Positions 31,080-43,185 of a DNA stretch of 64,000 nucleotides are shown here, one piece after another. Numbering within the stretch: position 1 is the stretch's first letter; the number at the start of each line of letters is the position of its first letter. A program made the translations under genes and the position numbers. The notes beneath the pieces were generated by a model. That model was given only the letters and a program-made list of their open reading frames with translations. It did not search any database and was not told the origin of the DNA. Origin of the DNA: Malaya genurostris (Eukaryota > Arthropoda > Insecta > Diptera > Culicidae); assembly GCF_030247185.1 (NCBI RefSeq), contig NC_080571.1, positions 9,776,501 to 9,840,500 of the forward strand, in the 5' to 3' direction.

Positions 31080-32422
31080 ATGACAAAAGGCACAGAATTG
31101 CCTGACCTTCCCCTAGATGATCAAATGGATGCTTCTGATGGCAATAAATCTCGCATTAGAAGCTATCCCGATGGGCTTGCACTCTCGGCCGGACCGTATG
31201 CGGTTTACATCCGGACCAAAGCCAACGGTAAAAAATTGAACCTTCTAAGACTTTCTAAAGACCTGTCCTCGCGATACAATACTGTACAAAAAATTGAGAA
31301 AGTACGCCCGGAAAAGCTTAGGGTCTTGTTAGCCAGTGCAAAACAGGCTAATGAGATCGTTCAAAGTGAGCATTTCACGCGGGAGTATCTCGTATACGTA
31401 CCAGCTCGCGAAGTCGAGATAGACGGCGTGATCACCGATCCGAGTCTGACTTGCGAGGACGTTCTTAAGCATGGGGCAGGCGGTTTTAAAAACCCCTTAC
31501 TCAAGAACGTTAAGATACTGGACTGCAAGCAATTGCGTTCAGTATCGAACGCTGAGGATGGGACTAAGTCCTATATCCCATCGGACTCGTATCGGGTGAC
31601 TTTCGTTGGCTCGGCTTTGCCTAATTACGTCCTCCTGGACCGAGTTCGTTTACCGGTTCGCCTTTTTGTGCCGCGGGTCATGAACTGCACCAATTGCAAA
31701 CAATTGGGACATACAGCATCCCATTGTTGCAATAAATCCCGGTGTATAAAGTGTGGAGGGAGTCATGCGGATAACTCCTACAGTAGAGACAATGAAAAGT
31801 GTCTCTACTGTAAGGAGGAGCAGCATGACCTCTCTGATTGTCCCGCGTACAAATTGCGCCAGGATAAAATGAGGCGTTCACTTAAGCAACATTCAAAGCG
31901 TTCTTTTGCTGAAATGTTGAAGAGTGCTACGCCTCCAGTAAACCTATACGCTTGTTTGGCAACTGACGAGAGCGAATATGATGACCCCCTCGAAGGTACA
32001 TCTTCGGCTGTCCCTCTTAGCTCATCATACAGAAAGAGAAGAAATAAATCTTCTCGAAAGCTCCCTAGTAAGGGTTCGAAGGTGTCCTCTGATGGGTCCC
32101 GAAAAATTACAACAACTGGTAGTGATGGCAAAAAACAGAGAAAAAAGCTCCAGGCCTTGGAAAATTAAATTCCGAGCATGAATTTCCATCACTTTCTGGG
32201 ACTTAAAAATCCCCGAAAGTCCCTAAAGATCGGTCAGAAAATTTACCAAATACTGGGTTTGTTAAATTCTCTGATATTGTGGACTGGATCATGTCTACTT
32301 TCAATATTTCTGAACCTCTTAAAAGCCTGAAGGTGGCTTTTATTTCTACAGTTAAAACATTCTCGAAGCAGTTGAATGCAAAATGGCCCCTTCTTTCAGC
32401 GATCGTATCCTTCGATGGCTAA
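31080..32422 (+). pseudogene. second LINE ORF1 (gag-like), frameshifted near its end
   Basis: The start is ATG 31080 (MTKGTELPDLPLDD). It runs parallel to the ORF1 of the other LINE: shared blocks include YVPAREVEIDGVI, KNVKILDCKQL, SDSYRVTFVGSALP and RLPVRLFVPRVMNC. Zinc knuckles follow: CTNCKQLGHTASHC, CIKCGGSHADNSY and CLYCKEEQHDLSDC. The second knuckle has tyrosine where cysteine is expected. The frame closes at 32166-32168 because of an apparent 5-bp insertion near 32163-32172; the lost C-terminal domain continues in another frame to TAA 32420-32422. The protein would coat LINE RNA. Confidence 0.88.
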
Positions 32423-33172
32423 GTCACCCACCGAGGTCACGGATACAATCACTGTTATACAGTGGAATTGTAGAAGTATCATCCCAAAAATAGATCCTTT
32501 CAAATTTCTAGTAAATAATCTGAAATGTGACGCATTTGCATTGTGCGAAACTTGGCTAACTTCTGAAATACCCTTAAACTTCCACGATTTTAACATTATT
32601 CGTCTGGATCGAGATGATCGTTTTTGGCTGGCTTGATTCTCGACACCGCGACTCAAGCTCAGACGAAACCTGTACCCGGCGCGAAAACTAACATCCGTCC
32701 CTCCAACCCGTGGTGGGACAAAGATGATATTTATGAAAGACCAATCTGTTTCAACGAATTTTTCAGTATCTCTCGTCAGAAAACTCTCGAAAGTTGGCAA
32801 ACTTCATGGAGCAATGGCGAACTGAGACGATGGCTACATTCCATTATCCATAGGGTATCGACGAAACCTTGGTTCAGGGGGATGAACGTGAGTCACGATT
32901 TCATTCGTGTTATGTCGCGGCTCACGTCAAATCATTATACATTCAACGCACATTTTCGGCGTATTGGGCTCGTGGAGAGCAATCTATACACCTGTGGCGA
33001 CGGTTACCAGGACATCGAGCATGTCGTGTGATCGTGCGTAGAGTATCGTGACGCCAGGTCGAAGTTACTGGAATCCCTTAGGGCCCGAGGTAGACCGCCT
33101 AAGGTTCCGGTTCGGGATGTGTTGGCGAGTCGGGATAGTTCATATATGCTTCTCATATACCCGTTACCTTAA
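32415..33172 (+). pseudogene. second LINE ORF2, remnant after two large deletions
   Basis: ATG 32415-32417 overlaps the ORF1 stop. The first about 70 residues are the start of the endonuclease (VIQWNCRSIIPK, CETWLTSE). The frame then jumps to a short piece from between the endonuclease and reverse transcriptase (IRPSNPWWDK), then to the region after RNase H (YERPICFNEFFS), keeping the C-terminal Cys/His motif (CGDGYQDIEHVV), where a tryptophan codon has become a stop at 33029-33031. All catalytic domains are gone. The junctions are consistent with template jumping or later deletion. Confidence 0.88.
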
Positions 33173-33855
33173 ACACATTGATATACAAGTGTAATGTGAT
33201 TATCCTCGTTCAGAAAGTATAAACTCCACCTACAGGTTCGACACTAACATCCGCCCGATTCTCACGAAAAAAAAAAAGATCTTGTTAGTTCCAATGAAGA
33301 TGATGGACAGGGACGGGCCATCATCTTCATTGGAACTAACAAGATCTTTTTTTTTGTCACTAACCTTTTCGTTCCCTGTCTCTTCACCATCTCGATGGCA
33401 ACTAATTAGATCTTTGTCGTTTCAGACATTTTGTTCCTACATCCCCTTTTCACCACGTTTTCCACAATATTTACTTCTTTTTTATTCTCTTCGGCAATAT
33501 CATCATCACCGCCCACGAAAGACCGCTCCAGTCGATGACCACCATGCGGGCTACCCGTCGGGCCTTCGTAGCCTGCGGGTGTTTCCCGCGGACCCACACG
33601 GACCGAAGGATGCGGCCAACATGGATATTCACCAACGCTATATGGAAGACCTTCAAGCAATATTCAATTCACCGGCCACTGACGATCGCCAGCTGAAAGC
33701 TGAATTCCCGAGAACCCACTACTCCGATACTACATTACATAATGATACTATTTTAGTTTTAAGTTAGTCGTAATTAAGATTAGTAAATATCCTTGGCATC
33801 TTAGAGCTTAAGCACTATGCCTAAAAATTATATTATAATATTGAATAAAAAAAAA
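33173..33855 (+). other. second LINE 3' untranslated region with a hairpin
   Basis: This region matches the solo tails at 9148-9717 and 59421-59657. Unlike them it contains a perfect inverted repeat: arms 33269-33306 and 33318-33355 (38 bp each, with AGATCTTGTTAGTTCCAATG in the left arm) around an 11-base loop. The arm sequence occurs once in the 9-kb copy, so the hairpin is an inverted duplication private to this copy. Confidence 0.75.
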
Positions 33856-35477
33856 TTGATAATAAAGTTTTTTCAATCGATTTAATCAACTTAGTTTCTT
33901 ATTCAGTTGTTAGCTATGGACTTTAGCTTTCCATTGGTGTATATATGTCCGCATAATGTGCACTAAGTCAGAAGTTGAAAGCTTAAAAGAAAAGGGTGCC
34001 GGTAATCGAACACTCTCCCCTACTGATGAAAAATTATTTTTGACAAATCCAAGATTATTTTATAAGTTGAATGACTAAAATCTTTTACTCGTTTCATATT
34101 ATTTTTATATCACATGAAAAATGCGTACTGCATAGATAATTCCATTCATATAACTGATATTGAGTACACTTTGTAGCTATCATTGGAATTACCAATAGTG
34201 CAAAAACATTAGAATATCATGTAATATGAAAATGATTACTTAGCTCAGTGTAGGAGATAACCATGTGTGATTAGTTTATTCAGACACAGAACAACGGTTA
34301 CTATGGATTATTGCACGACAAGTGGTGAAAACATATTCGAAGAGAAAGCATTACATAATTAGGTTAATCAATTAATTTGATTACTACGTTACAACGTTGG
34401 TCAAACGCCAGTTTTTACACACTGTTACCTGATAACCTTTAAGATAACTGCAAATCCAAAATCAAATAACATTACTTGAATATTCTTGAATATTTGAAGA
34501 CCCGTTCTTCTATTCTCTCCATTATAAAAATTTCTCTATTTCAATGAGGAATGCATTTCATTCGCCATTTCTAGCTACTGTTACCAGAAATCAGCAGATT
34601 ATCATGATGGTTACTGAGCTCGTTCAGTGAAGCTAGAAAAGTTGTGGAATTCAGAAAACGACCCGACCGTATGCGTGTGGCTATCAAATGGACAGCACAG
34701 CTCTTGCATTAAATTTGACTGAGTAAAATATCCTGACAACCTGACAATTTGCCGAGCTCACACGTGGTTCGTTTGCATGGAGGGTGTTAGGGTCAAGCGG
34801 AACCGCTTAAGAACCCTTATTATTTTTTTCTGGCTTTTTAAAGCTTTAATATTGACTTCAAATTAGTCAGTTTTCCTAGTAATACGAAATCAAATCGTTT
34901 TCTTTATTCACAGTTAGCATCCATTTTACTCCACTTTGACCACTCGGTGCAACAAACAACAGTCGGTAGACCAATGTGCGTAAATGAGCGATCCTTTCCA
35001 TCGTACAATCGTCCGTCCGAATCCCTTACAGTGCACGGAACCATACAGGTTATGTGGAATTGCGGCAGTTGTTGTCGATGAGAGGATGAACTGGAGTTTC
35101 TTGCCCGGTCCAAACTTACTGGCGGCGTGGAAACTGAGCATAAATACATACCTACAACAGAATGGTCAGTTTTATTACATTCTACTACGTTTACTATGGT
35201 CCGGAATTTTGCAAGACCAATCCAACAGAGCCATTTTATGATACGAATTGCTTCTGGCATGACATTCGAGTGAGTGTTTCAGTCATTTGAATTTGAGTCT
35301 TTTGTTCCGATACAAATGACGAATTTACACTCACTTTTATCAAACGGCTTTTTCGTGTATTGGATTGCTATTATGGCAATATTTCATCACATAAGCCAGG
35401 GAATGCAATCAATTTTATATTTTTTCTATCTTTTCCAACATCCGACCGCGGGCAGTCCTTCGCCATAGCCCAATTAT
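33856..35477. other. no recognised element; one doubtful small frame
   Basis: AT-rich. The minus-strand frame at 34904-35260 (118 residues, several cysteines, no signal peptide) and its overlapping frames match nothing I recognise. It could be a host exon fragment or chance. Confidence 0.35.
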
Positions 35478-35866
35478 TACAGTGGGGTCTCGTACAACGC
35501 GGATTCGGTTTTGCCGGTATTCGTTGTTGCCGGATTCGTTATTGCCGGATTCGTTATTGCCGGATAACCGCGATAAACGGGACCCAGAGCATATGGGATT
35601 TCGACTGATTGGGGCTGTGAACGATTATCTCGCTTCGGTTGACAGATAGAGCCACACAATCTTCGGCAAACTTGTTGTAGATACTTAGACCAACAATTTA
35701 GTGTAGTTTGACAGACAATTAGTTGAGAACTGCTCCGCTAGGGGCGCTTTGAAAAATGCGTGATATAAATTATTTGCTTAACACAGACAAAACGATTTGA
35801 GCTTCAAGTAACTCGCAAATTATAGTATTTTGAAGAATGCGGGAATTCGGGAGTTTGTCAAACAGC

Positions 35867-36101
35867 CAGGCGCGTATACAGGGGGGTGTTTTAGGGGTTC
35901 AAACCCCCTCCGAAACTCAAAAAAGTATGATATTATGTAAACTCTTTTTTTCAAATAAGTAAAAAATAAAATGAATAATTTTCAACAAACGACTCCACAA
36001 TAAAAAATTTTCAAATAATTATATAAAAAGTTCCATTTGTATGGAAATTGATCAACATGTTCTGAAACACCCCCCGAAATTTTTTTCTGGGTACGCGCCT
36101 G
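35867..36101. mobile_element. 235-bp hAT-type MITE
   Basis: Perfect 8-bp duplications CAAACAGC at 35859-35866 and 36102-36109 flank termini CAGGCGCGTA and TACGCGCCTG. The 8-bp target and CAGG terminus are diagnostic of hAT. It sits in the left part of the Tigger-like element. Confidence 0.88.
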
Positions 36102-36974
36102 CAAACAGCAAAAGTATTAACTCGGACTTACTCCATCAGATGTAGCTGATGTGCTTGAATACAAATATCAATTATCAGAATTATGTTCTTATAAAAAACT
36201 AAAAGATATAGAGTTGTTTTGTATGTTGGAAAGTTGTTAGGAATGTTATAGTTTACATTATGAAAACTATGTTAGTTGAGAACCTTCCCACAGAATGGCG
36301 CTAGTGTGATCTCAATCTTACAATATAAAATTTATTATGTTATATCTCTAAAACCTGATGATATAGATTGGCGGTGTTTTCGGAAAGAAAGTAGAGGAGG
36401 TAAAAACAGATTAAATAGTGTGAACAGTTGTAAAATTTTTCTCACTTGGTGACGCTGGTGTGCAATTCTGGGTTGGAAATTCCTGATTTATGTTGATTTA
36501 TTAAGATCGTTTTTTCGAGGATTTACAAACTGGTTAGAAGATTGATAAAAGCTTGTGTGTGAATTCAAGAGCAGTGTGTCTTTTCAACATTGCTTGGTTT
36601 ATCAAAAAGTATTCGATAATGTGAAAAGTAGTTCAGTATTCGAAAAAAACGTTGCGCTATTGCGATCATGATGACTTAGAAAAATTATATTTGTTTGTTT
36701 CGTGATTTATACTAGTTGACGGTAGAGATTTCTTCTACAATGCTTGTGTAGGAATTAATTGCTGTCTGGTTGCGAACAAACTTTATAAGAAATAAGATTA
36801 CTTTTATAAGATTTCTCAAGTTTTGAAATATGCGGTTTCTATATAGTTTTCTGAATTTTTCTATTTGCTAAAATAGCTGTTATTTCAGAGGATTCGAAAA
36901 ATGATGCGAACTCATGTGCTTCCCTTCGTCATAAAATGATTTTGTGTCATGCGATTCTCTAACAAATCTACTAA

Positions 36975-37168
36975 TGCCTCGTTTACACTTCTGCTGGCTG
37001 CCAGCATGCTGGTGTCAGAGTACTGCCCTCTTAGGAAAAAAACGTTCAACGGTGGTCCTTCGTTGGTCTAATACTTTGGATCGTTGGACCACAGTTGAAC
37101 GTTTTTTCCTAAGAGGGCAGCACACTGACACCAGCATGCTGGCAGCCAGCAGAAGTGTAAACGGGGCA
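36975..37168. mobile_element. 194-bp hairpin MITE
   Basis: Almost the whole element is a palindrome: arms of about 80 bp with TGCCAGCATGCTGG and GAACGTTTTTTCCTAAGAGG in inverted form. TAA at 36972-36974 and 37169-37171 is the target duplication, which fits PIF/Harbinger or a related group. Confidence 0.82.
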
Positions 37169-37639
37169 TAAGCATACATCCTACGCGACGCTATCGTAAT
37201 TGTGTTAGTGTGTTTCTGCAGAATTACTTTCTCGCATACATACTATTATATACTAGTTGAGAAGCGTTGAAAGCTAGAATATGAAAACAACTACAGAGAG
37301 AACGATCATAGATTCTTTCTTTCGTTTCATTCAGTTGGCTTAGAGACGTGAATATATAATTGATTCCTATAAATACGTTGTAGCTAACTTTCTGATCATC
37401 CAGTAGAAATAAAGCAGATAGGGTGTTTTGGGCGCGTGAAAAAAAACCTTTAACGGGAAAAATCAAATTTTCATTGGTTTTCCTTTACCAATCGTCTGAT
37501 ACAAAGTTGTTGAATCAATTTACGAACATCACAAAATTCGAGGGTGTAAAATTTATTGAGATTCGTTAAAAAAAGCTGAGCTATGACAGCTCGAAGTTAC
37601 CGTTCCAACTTTTTTTCAGGCTTGGTATTTGGAGTGTTA

Positions 37640-38460
37640 ATAATGTAGCTAATCCACGTGCTTTAAAAAAAATTGCAGCGTTCAAATCTCCCAGTACATT
37701 ACTGGAGCAATAAAAAAGGCTGGATGACTCGAGAAATTTTCCAAGATTGGATGCAAAACTATTTCATTCTCGAATTAGAACAATTTTGCTTAAATCGCAA
37801 CATCGGATTCAAGGCTCTCTTATTGTTGGATAATGCCCCTTCTCATCCACCTGATGTTAATCATCCAAATGTAAAATTTGGATTGGGTGGCATGACCCAA
37901 CACGACGTCGACCCAACAGCCTTTGGATCAGGGAATAATTCGAAAGTTCAAGCTGTATTATGTTAAAGAAAGCTACAGGCAAATTTTAATTAATTCGCGG
38001 AAAAAAATGGTCTCAAGAATTGCTTTGATTGCATTCAATCAGTTTTAGTTCAAATTAAGTCATCAACGTTAAAAAATTTGCTGGAAAAAACTACTACTTC
38101 CATCTTTTTTTAGAGCCTGGTACACAAATCGATGATATTGAGAACGAAAGAATAATTTCTGAAATTAAGGATTTCGGTGGAAAGATGGGTGTTGAACATC
38201 TTAGGAAATTGATGACATCATCGCTGATAAATTGATTACGGCAGAAGAAATTGTCACTAATGTTGATCCAGATACAGATGATATAGACGATATTATTATT
38301 CCACAACCAAGTGCTGAAGAAATCAACTCAAAAATTTTGCTAATCAACGAATTAGAGAACTTTTGTTCTTTGGATAACAACATCGAACGACGAGAATAAA
38401 TGCAACACATCCATAGACAATCTAATGCACAACTAAAGAACTTATTGATTGAATAGAAGA
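37640..38460 (+). pseudogene. pogo/Tigger (DDE_1, jerky-like) transposase relic
   Basis: The frame at 37673-37870 reads NKKGWMTREIFQDWMQNYF and then LLLLDNAPSHPPDVNHPN, the second catalytic aspartate block of pogo-family transposases. A shifted frame at about 37915-37990 gives QQPLDQGIIRKFKLYYVKE, the block with the third aspartate. Around 38270-38400 is an acidic C-terminal tail. The N-terminal CENP-B-type DNA-binding domain and the first aspartate are not found. Frameshifts and stops make it dead. It lies inside long terminal inverted repeats of matching superfamily type. Confidence 0.82.
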
Positions 38461-38589
38461 ACGATCAGAGTGAACAAAACTAACCACAAATATAACTTAC
38501 TGTACGATTAATAATTTGAATAATATCTTCATTTTCGACTATTTTTGATACTATTTGTTATTTAAATAAATTCAACCTTCCTTAATAAT

Positions 38590-39300
38590 TCCTAAAACTA
38601 ACATTAGCCAATGATTTTAAATTAATTAATCCTTTCAAAGATCTGGGTAATACCGAATTCCCACAGAAACAGTTCGATTTTTTTTCCCGAAATGTTTTCA
38701 AACGGAATTCGACCGTAGAGGATTTGAGAGTCCTGTTGTAAACAAAACTTAATTTTGAGGATAACATCAAATACATAACTTTCGAAGTACTAGGGTTTAC
38801 ATTAAGTATCACAAAGACCTTTAAAAACATGTATTGCCTAAAGGTACTATATTGTGAACTGTTTTGCGATTCTTGAAAATGGTACTGTCTTTTTGGTTTT
38901 TTATTGTTAACTCGACATCCACCGCGTCGAAGCCATTCAGAATAAATTTCTGCGGTTTGCTTTTCGTAGTTTTCCTTGCAGTGATCCCTACAAACTTTCT
39001 AGCTATCAGGAGTGTTATAAATTTATCGATTTTGGTTTTTTATCAGTTCACCGAAATATGTCTTTGGTCGTTTACGTAGCAGCTTTTGTTACAATCTCGA
39101 ATTGGTTATCCGCACTTGTTATAAAAACTGAATTTAAATATTTACTGCCTGAGGAAGAGTGTGATTATGAAATTTTCGCTCCACTGGGCTTTTTCCTGTT
39201 CAATAAAAAAGGTTTAATTCAAATAAAAAATAAAATGAAACTATATGAGCAATATATGTCACATTTGATGTTCTTAACATTATATATAATTGTATAAATA
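38590..39300 (+). pseudogene. Jockey/CR1-like LINE reverse transcriptase fragment
   Basis: In shifting frames the segment reads the thumb and C-terminal part of a LINE ORF2: EDNIKYITFEVLGFTL near 38755-38800, FKNMYCLKVLYCE near 38820-38860, then VEAIQNKFLRFAFRSFPCSD near 38925-38985 and SSYQECYKFIDFGFLSVHRN near 38995-39055. These are typical Jockey or CR1 sequences. There is no RNase H, unlike the LINEs at 24-34 kb, so this is a separate and much older insertion within the Tigger-like element. Confidence 0.75.
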
Positions 39301-40053
39301 ATCAAAACATTAATTATGAAATTTAAGTTTTCACTCTATCAAGTTCCTCAGATTTCAGATGTCGATAGCTTATTCATCTTAATACTTTAGTAACTTACTA
39401 ACGCCTTGTAGAAAAACAGTTTAAAATCTGTCTCTCCTTCATCAATTTATTCAAAAACTGATCGATAAGATCACTCTCATAAACAAGTATAGTATTCAGT
39501 TCCAGAAGATCACATTGTAGATACAATAAGAACTGTTTCATCAATCATTCAATAGATATTGGAACCTTAAAACACCTTCTCGAAAAAACCATCTTAATAA
39601 GTCAACATGATTTTGAGTTGCAGGAGTTTCGAACGCTGAATTGCACACTACAGTCAGCTATGCGAGAAATTTCAATTACTGTTTACACCATTTGATCTGT
39701 TTTGACCTCCGGAACATTCTTTCTGAAAACACCGACACCACCGAAAGTAAAATATTCGCGATATTTCATGTTCAAACTGTTTTTCTATTGTGAACATATG
39801 AATTGTTTCATGCTCTTTTCAAAGCGCCCCTGGCGGAGCAGTTCTCAACAAATTGTCGGTCAAACTACACTAAATTGTTGGTCTAAGTATCTACAACAAG
39901 TTTGCTGAAGATAGTATAGCTCTATCTGTCGACCGAAGCGAGATAATCGTTCACAGCCCCAATCAGTCGAAATCCCATATGCTCTGGGTCCCGTTTATCG
40001 CGGATTCGCTTTTCACGCCCCCGGTGTACCGCGTTATACGAGACCCCTCTGTA

Positions 40054-41016
40054 CATCTAACCGATCGATATAACTTTCGGTATCCAGTTCCGTTTCGACC
40101 GTAAATTTCCATTGCTATCCTTTCCTGACACCTTGAATCACTATCAGGCTAACAAGTCGCAAGAAAGCAATGGAAAAACTGACATTTTTCCGGATGACCT
40201 GAAGTATAATCCTGGCCATGAATAATACATCCTTGGGTTAAAGAAATGGATAACCTCTAACATGCTGTGCTGTACAATATAGTTATAGAGTTACTGGCAA
40301 AAAAAACACGAACCCAATCTTGATACCCTCTTCCAGCACAGGTGGACTGCCGGTTAGAATCCCGCAGAAGAACTACTAGGTAGGACGTTTCGTTCCGGGA
40401 TTTAAACTTTCTTATTCACCGAGAGAGATATTAATGGGGATGAACTTGGATTTAACATAGTTCAGTTTGAAGTAAAAAAAAAATAGTACAACCGTGGATT
40501 GTTGGTTTGTGCCTGCCAACTGTCAGTTTCCCTTTACCACAGATTCTTCGTGCTCAGAACTACTGGCGACGACTAGGGCGATGCTACACATAATCGATTT
40601 TATTATCAAAATAATCTTTATCTACAGTACTACTTTTAAATGCTTGAGCAAATGCAAATAAAATCGTCCTTTATGGAACGATTTCTGTGCCCAGAATGAG
40701 AACATCATTTGTCATCGTTACCATTCCAATTATGACCATCGTCGAGTGGCATAATAATGTTGCCAAAACCATCTGCATTTTGTATCATTAGCAATAAGTG
40801 GCCGCCAGACGAGCTGTCCCTGGGTTGACAATAACTTCAGTGGACAATATGATAGAAGCAATTCAGAAGATTCAGTCTGTCATTGGAAAGTTTGTCGTTT
40901 TCACTCGTGTTGAAAGGATCCGAATGTCATCAGTTAAAAGGTTCTTAATAAGAAAAAATGTAAGCGAAATATGATAGAAATGGAATATAGACAAATAATA
41001 GGGGAAAGGTGGCTAA
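40054..41016. other. no recognised feature
   Basis: Sequence between the Tigger-like element and the satellite block. Short frames only. Confidence 0.4.
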
Positions 41017-42168
41017 CAAACCATACACCATAAACCATAAACCATAAACCATAAACCATAAACCATAAACCATAAACCATAAACCATAAACCATAAACCA
41101 TAAACCATAAACCATAAACCATAAACCATAAACCATAAACCATAAACCATAAACCATAAACCATAAACCATAAACCATAAACCATAAACCATAAACCATA
41201 AACCATAAACCATAAACCATAAACCATAAACCATAAACCATAAACCATAAACCATAAACCATAAACCATAAACCATAAACCATAAACCATAAACCATAAA
41301 CCATAAACCATAAACCATAAACCATAAACCATAAACCATAAACCATAAACCATAAACCATAAACCATAAACCATAAACCATAAACCATAAACCATAAACC
41401 GTAAACCATAAACCATAAACCATAAACCATAAACCATAAACCATAAACCATAAACCATAAACCATAAACCATAAACCATAAACCATAAACCATAAACCAT
41501 AAACCATAAACCATAAACCATAAACCATAAACCATAAACCATAAACCATAAACCATAAACCATAAACCATAAACCATAAACCATAAACCATAAACCATAA
41601 ACCATAAACCATAAACCATAAACTATAAACCATAAACCATAAACCATAAACCATAAACCATAAACCATAAACCATAAACCATAAACCATAAACCATAAAC
41701 CATAAACCATAAACCATAAACCATAAACCATAAACAATAAACCATAAACCATAAACCATAAACCATAAACCATAAACCATAAACCATAAACCATAAACCA
41801 TAAACCATAAACCATAAACCATAAACCATAAACCATAAACCATAAACCATAAACCATGAACCATAAACCATAAACCATAAACCATAAACCATAAACCATA
41901 AACCATAAACCATAAACCATAAACCATAAACCATAAACCATAAACCATAAACCATAAACCATAAACCATAAACCATAAACCATAAACCATAAACCATAAA
42001 CCATAAACTATAAACCGTAAACCATAAACCATAAACCATAAACCATAAACCATAAACCATAAACCATAAACCATAAACCATAAACCATAAACCATAAACC
42101 ATTAACCATAAACCATAAACCATAAAACAATAAACCATAAACCATAAAAAATAAACCATAAAAAATAA
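41017..42168. repeat. satellite block 1, (CCATAAA)n
   Basis: About 155-160 head-to-tail copies of a 7-bp unit with a few scattered substitutions (for example near 41401, 41624 and 41858). At the right edge from about 42090 the units degrade to variants such as CAATAAA and AAATAAA before block 2 starts. The complement is TTTATGG, one base from the plant-type telomere unit TTTAGGG. Because 7 is not a multiple of 3, all minus-strand frames stay open and read a repeating FMVYGLW, which is not a real protein. Confidence 0.95.
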
Positions 42169-43185
42169 ACACAAAACACAAAACACAAAACACAAAACAC
42201 AAAACACAAAACACAAAACACAAAACACAAAACACAAAACACAAAACACAAAACACAAAACACAAAACACAAAACACAAAACACAAAACACAAAACACAA
42301 AACACAAAACACAAAACACAAAACACAAAACACAAAACACAAAACACAAAACACAAAACACAAAACACAAAACACAAAACACAAAACACAAAACACAAAA
42401 CACAAAACACAAAACACAAAACACAAAACACAAAACACAAAACACAAAACACAAAACACAAAACACAAAACACAAAACACAAAACACAAAACACAAAACA
42501 CAAAACACAAAACACAAAACACAAAACACAAAACACAAAACACAAAACACAAAACACAAAACACAAAACACAAAACACAAAACACAAAACACAAAACACA
42601 AAACACAAAACACAAAACACAAAACACAAAACACAAAACACAAAACACAAAACACAAAACACAAAACACAAAACACAAAACACAAAACACAAAACACAAA
42701 ACACAAAACACAAAACACAAAACACAAAACACAAAACACAAAACACAAAACACAAAACACAAAACACAAAACACAAAACACAAAACACAAAACACAAAAC
42801 ACAAAACACAAAACACAAAACACAAAACACAAAACACAAAACACAAAACACAAAACACAAAACACAAAACACAAAACACAAAACACAAAACACAAAACAC
42901 AAAACACAAAACACAAAACACAAAACACAAAACACAAAACACAAAACACAAAACACAAAACACAAAACACAAAACACAAAACACAAAACACAAAACACAA
43001 AACACAAAACACAAAACACAAAACACAAAACACAAAACACAAAACACAAAACACAAAACACAAAACACAAAACACAAAACACAAAACACAAAACACAAAA
43101 CACAAAACACAAAACACAAAACACAAAACACAAAACACAAAACACAAAACACAAAACACAAAACACAAAACACAAAACACAAAAC
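42169..43185. repeat. satellite block 2, (CACAAAA)n
   Basis: About 145 copies of a 7-bp unit with no mismatch that I can see, far more homogeneous than block 1. It begins directly after the degraded end of block 1 and ends directly at block 3. Confidence 0.95.

Larger units (their letters stand above)
30565..33855 (+). mobile_element. second I-clade LINE, internally deleted
   Basis: Probable start at CAGTTCCACTG, after an initiator-like TCAGTT, only 17 bp from the end of the previous LINE's target duplication. The leader contains two tandem copies of a roughly 75-bp unit (GTGCGGT near 30620 and 30680). ORF1 is nearly complete, ORF2 has lost most of its length, and the 3' untranslated region ends in TTGAATAAAAAAAA. 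I could not find matching target duplications. The protein sequence differs clearly from the 24.5-30.5 kb LINE, so it is another family of the same clade. LINE tails at 9148-9717 and 59421-59657 belong to this family. Confidence 0.85.
35480..40051 (+). mobile_element. pogo/Tigger-like DNA transposon with long inverted ends
   Basis: The termini CAGTGGGGTCTCGTACAACG and CGTTATACGAGACCCCTCTG are inverted and flanked by TA at 35478-35479 and 40052-40053. Similarity between the ends continues for about 260 bp (to about 35760 and from 39800), including the phrases GGGACCCAGAGCATATG and GGAGCAGTTCTCAAC in inverted form. The left arm contains three short tandem copies of GCCGGATTCGTTATT. The interior holds a DDE_1-type transposase relic, two MITEs and a LINE fragment. 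Confidence 0.8.

Noticed and set aside
34904..35260. 118-residue cysteine-containing frame as a secreted peptide gene
   Set aside because: No signal peptide, no recognised fold and several overlapping frames of similar length; insufficient support.
41017..42168. (TTTATGG)n as a true telomere
   Set aside because: It differs from the plant-type unit by one base, lies internally between unrelated sequences, and dipterans are not known to use such repeats.
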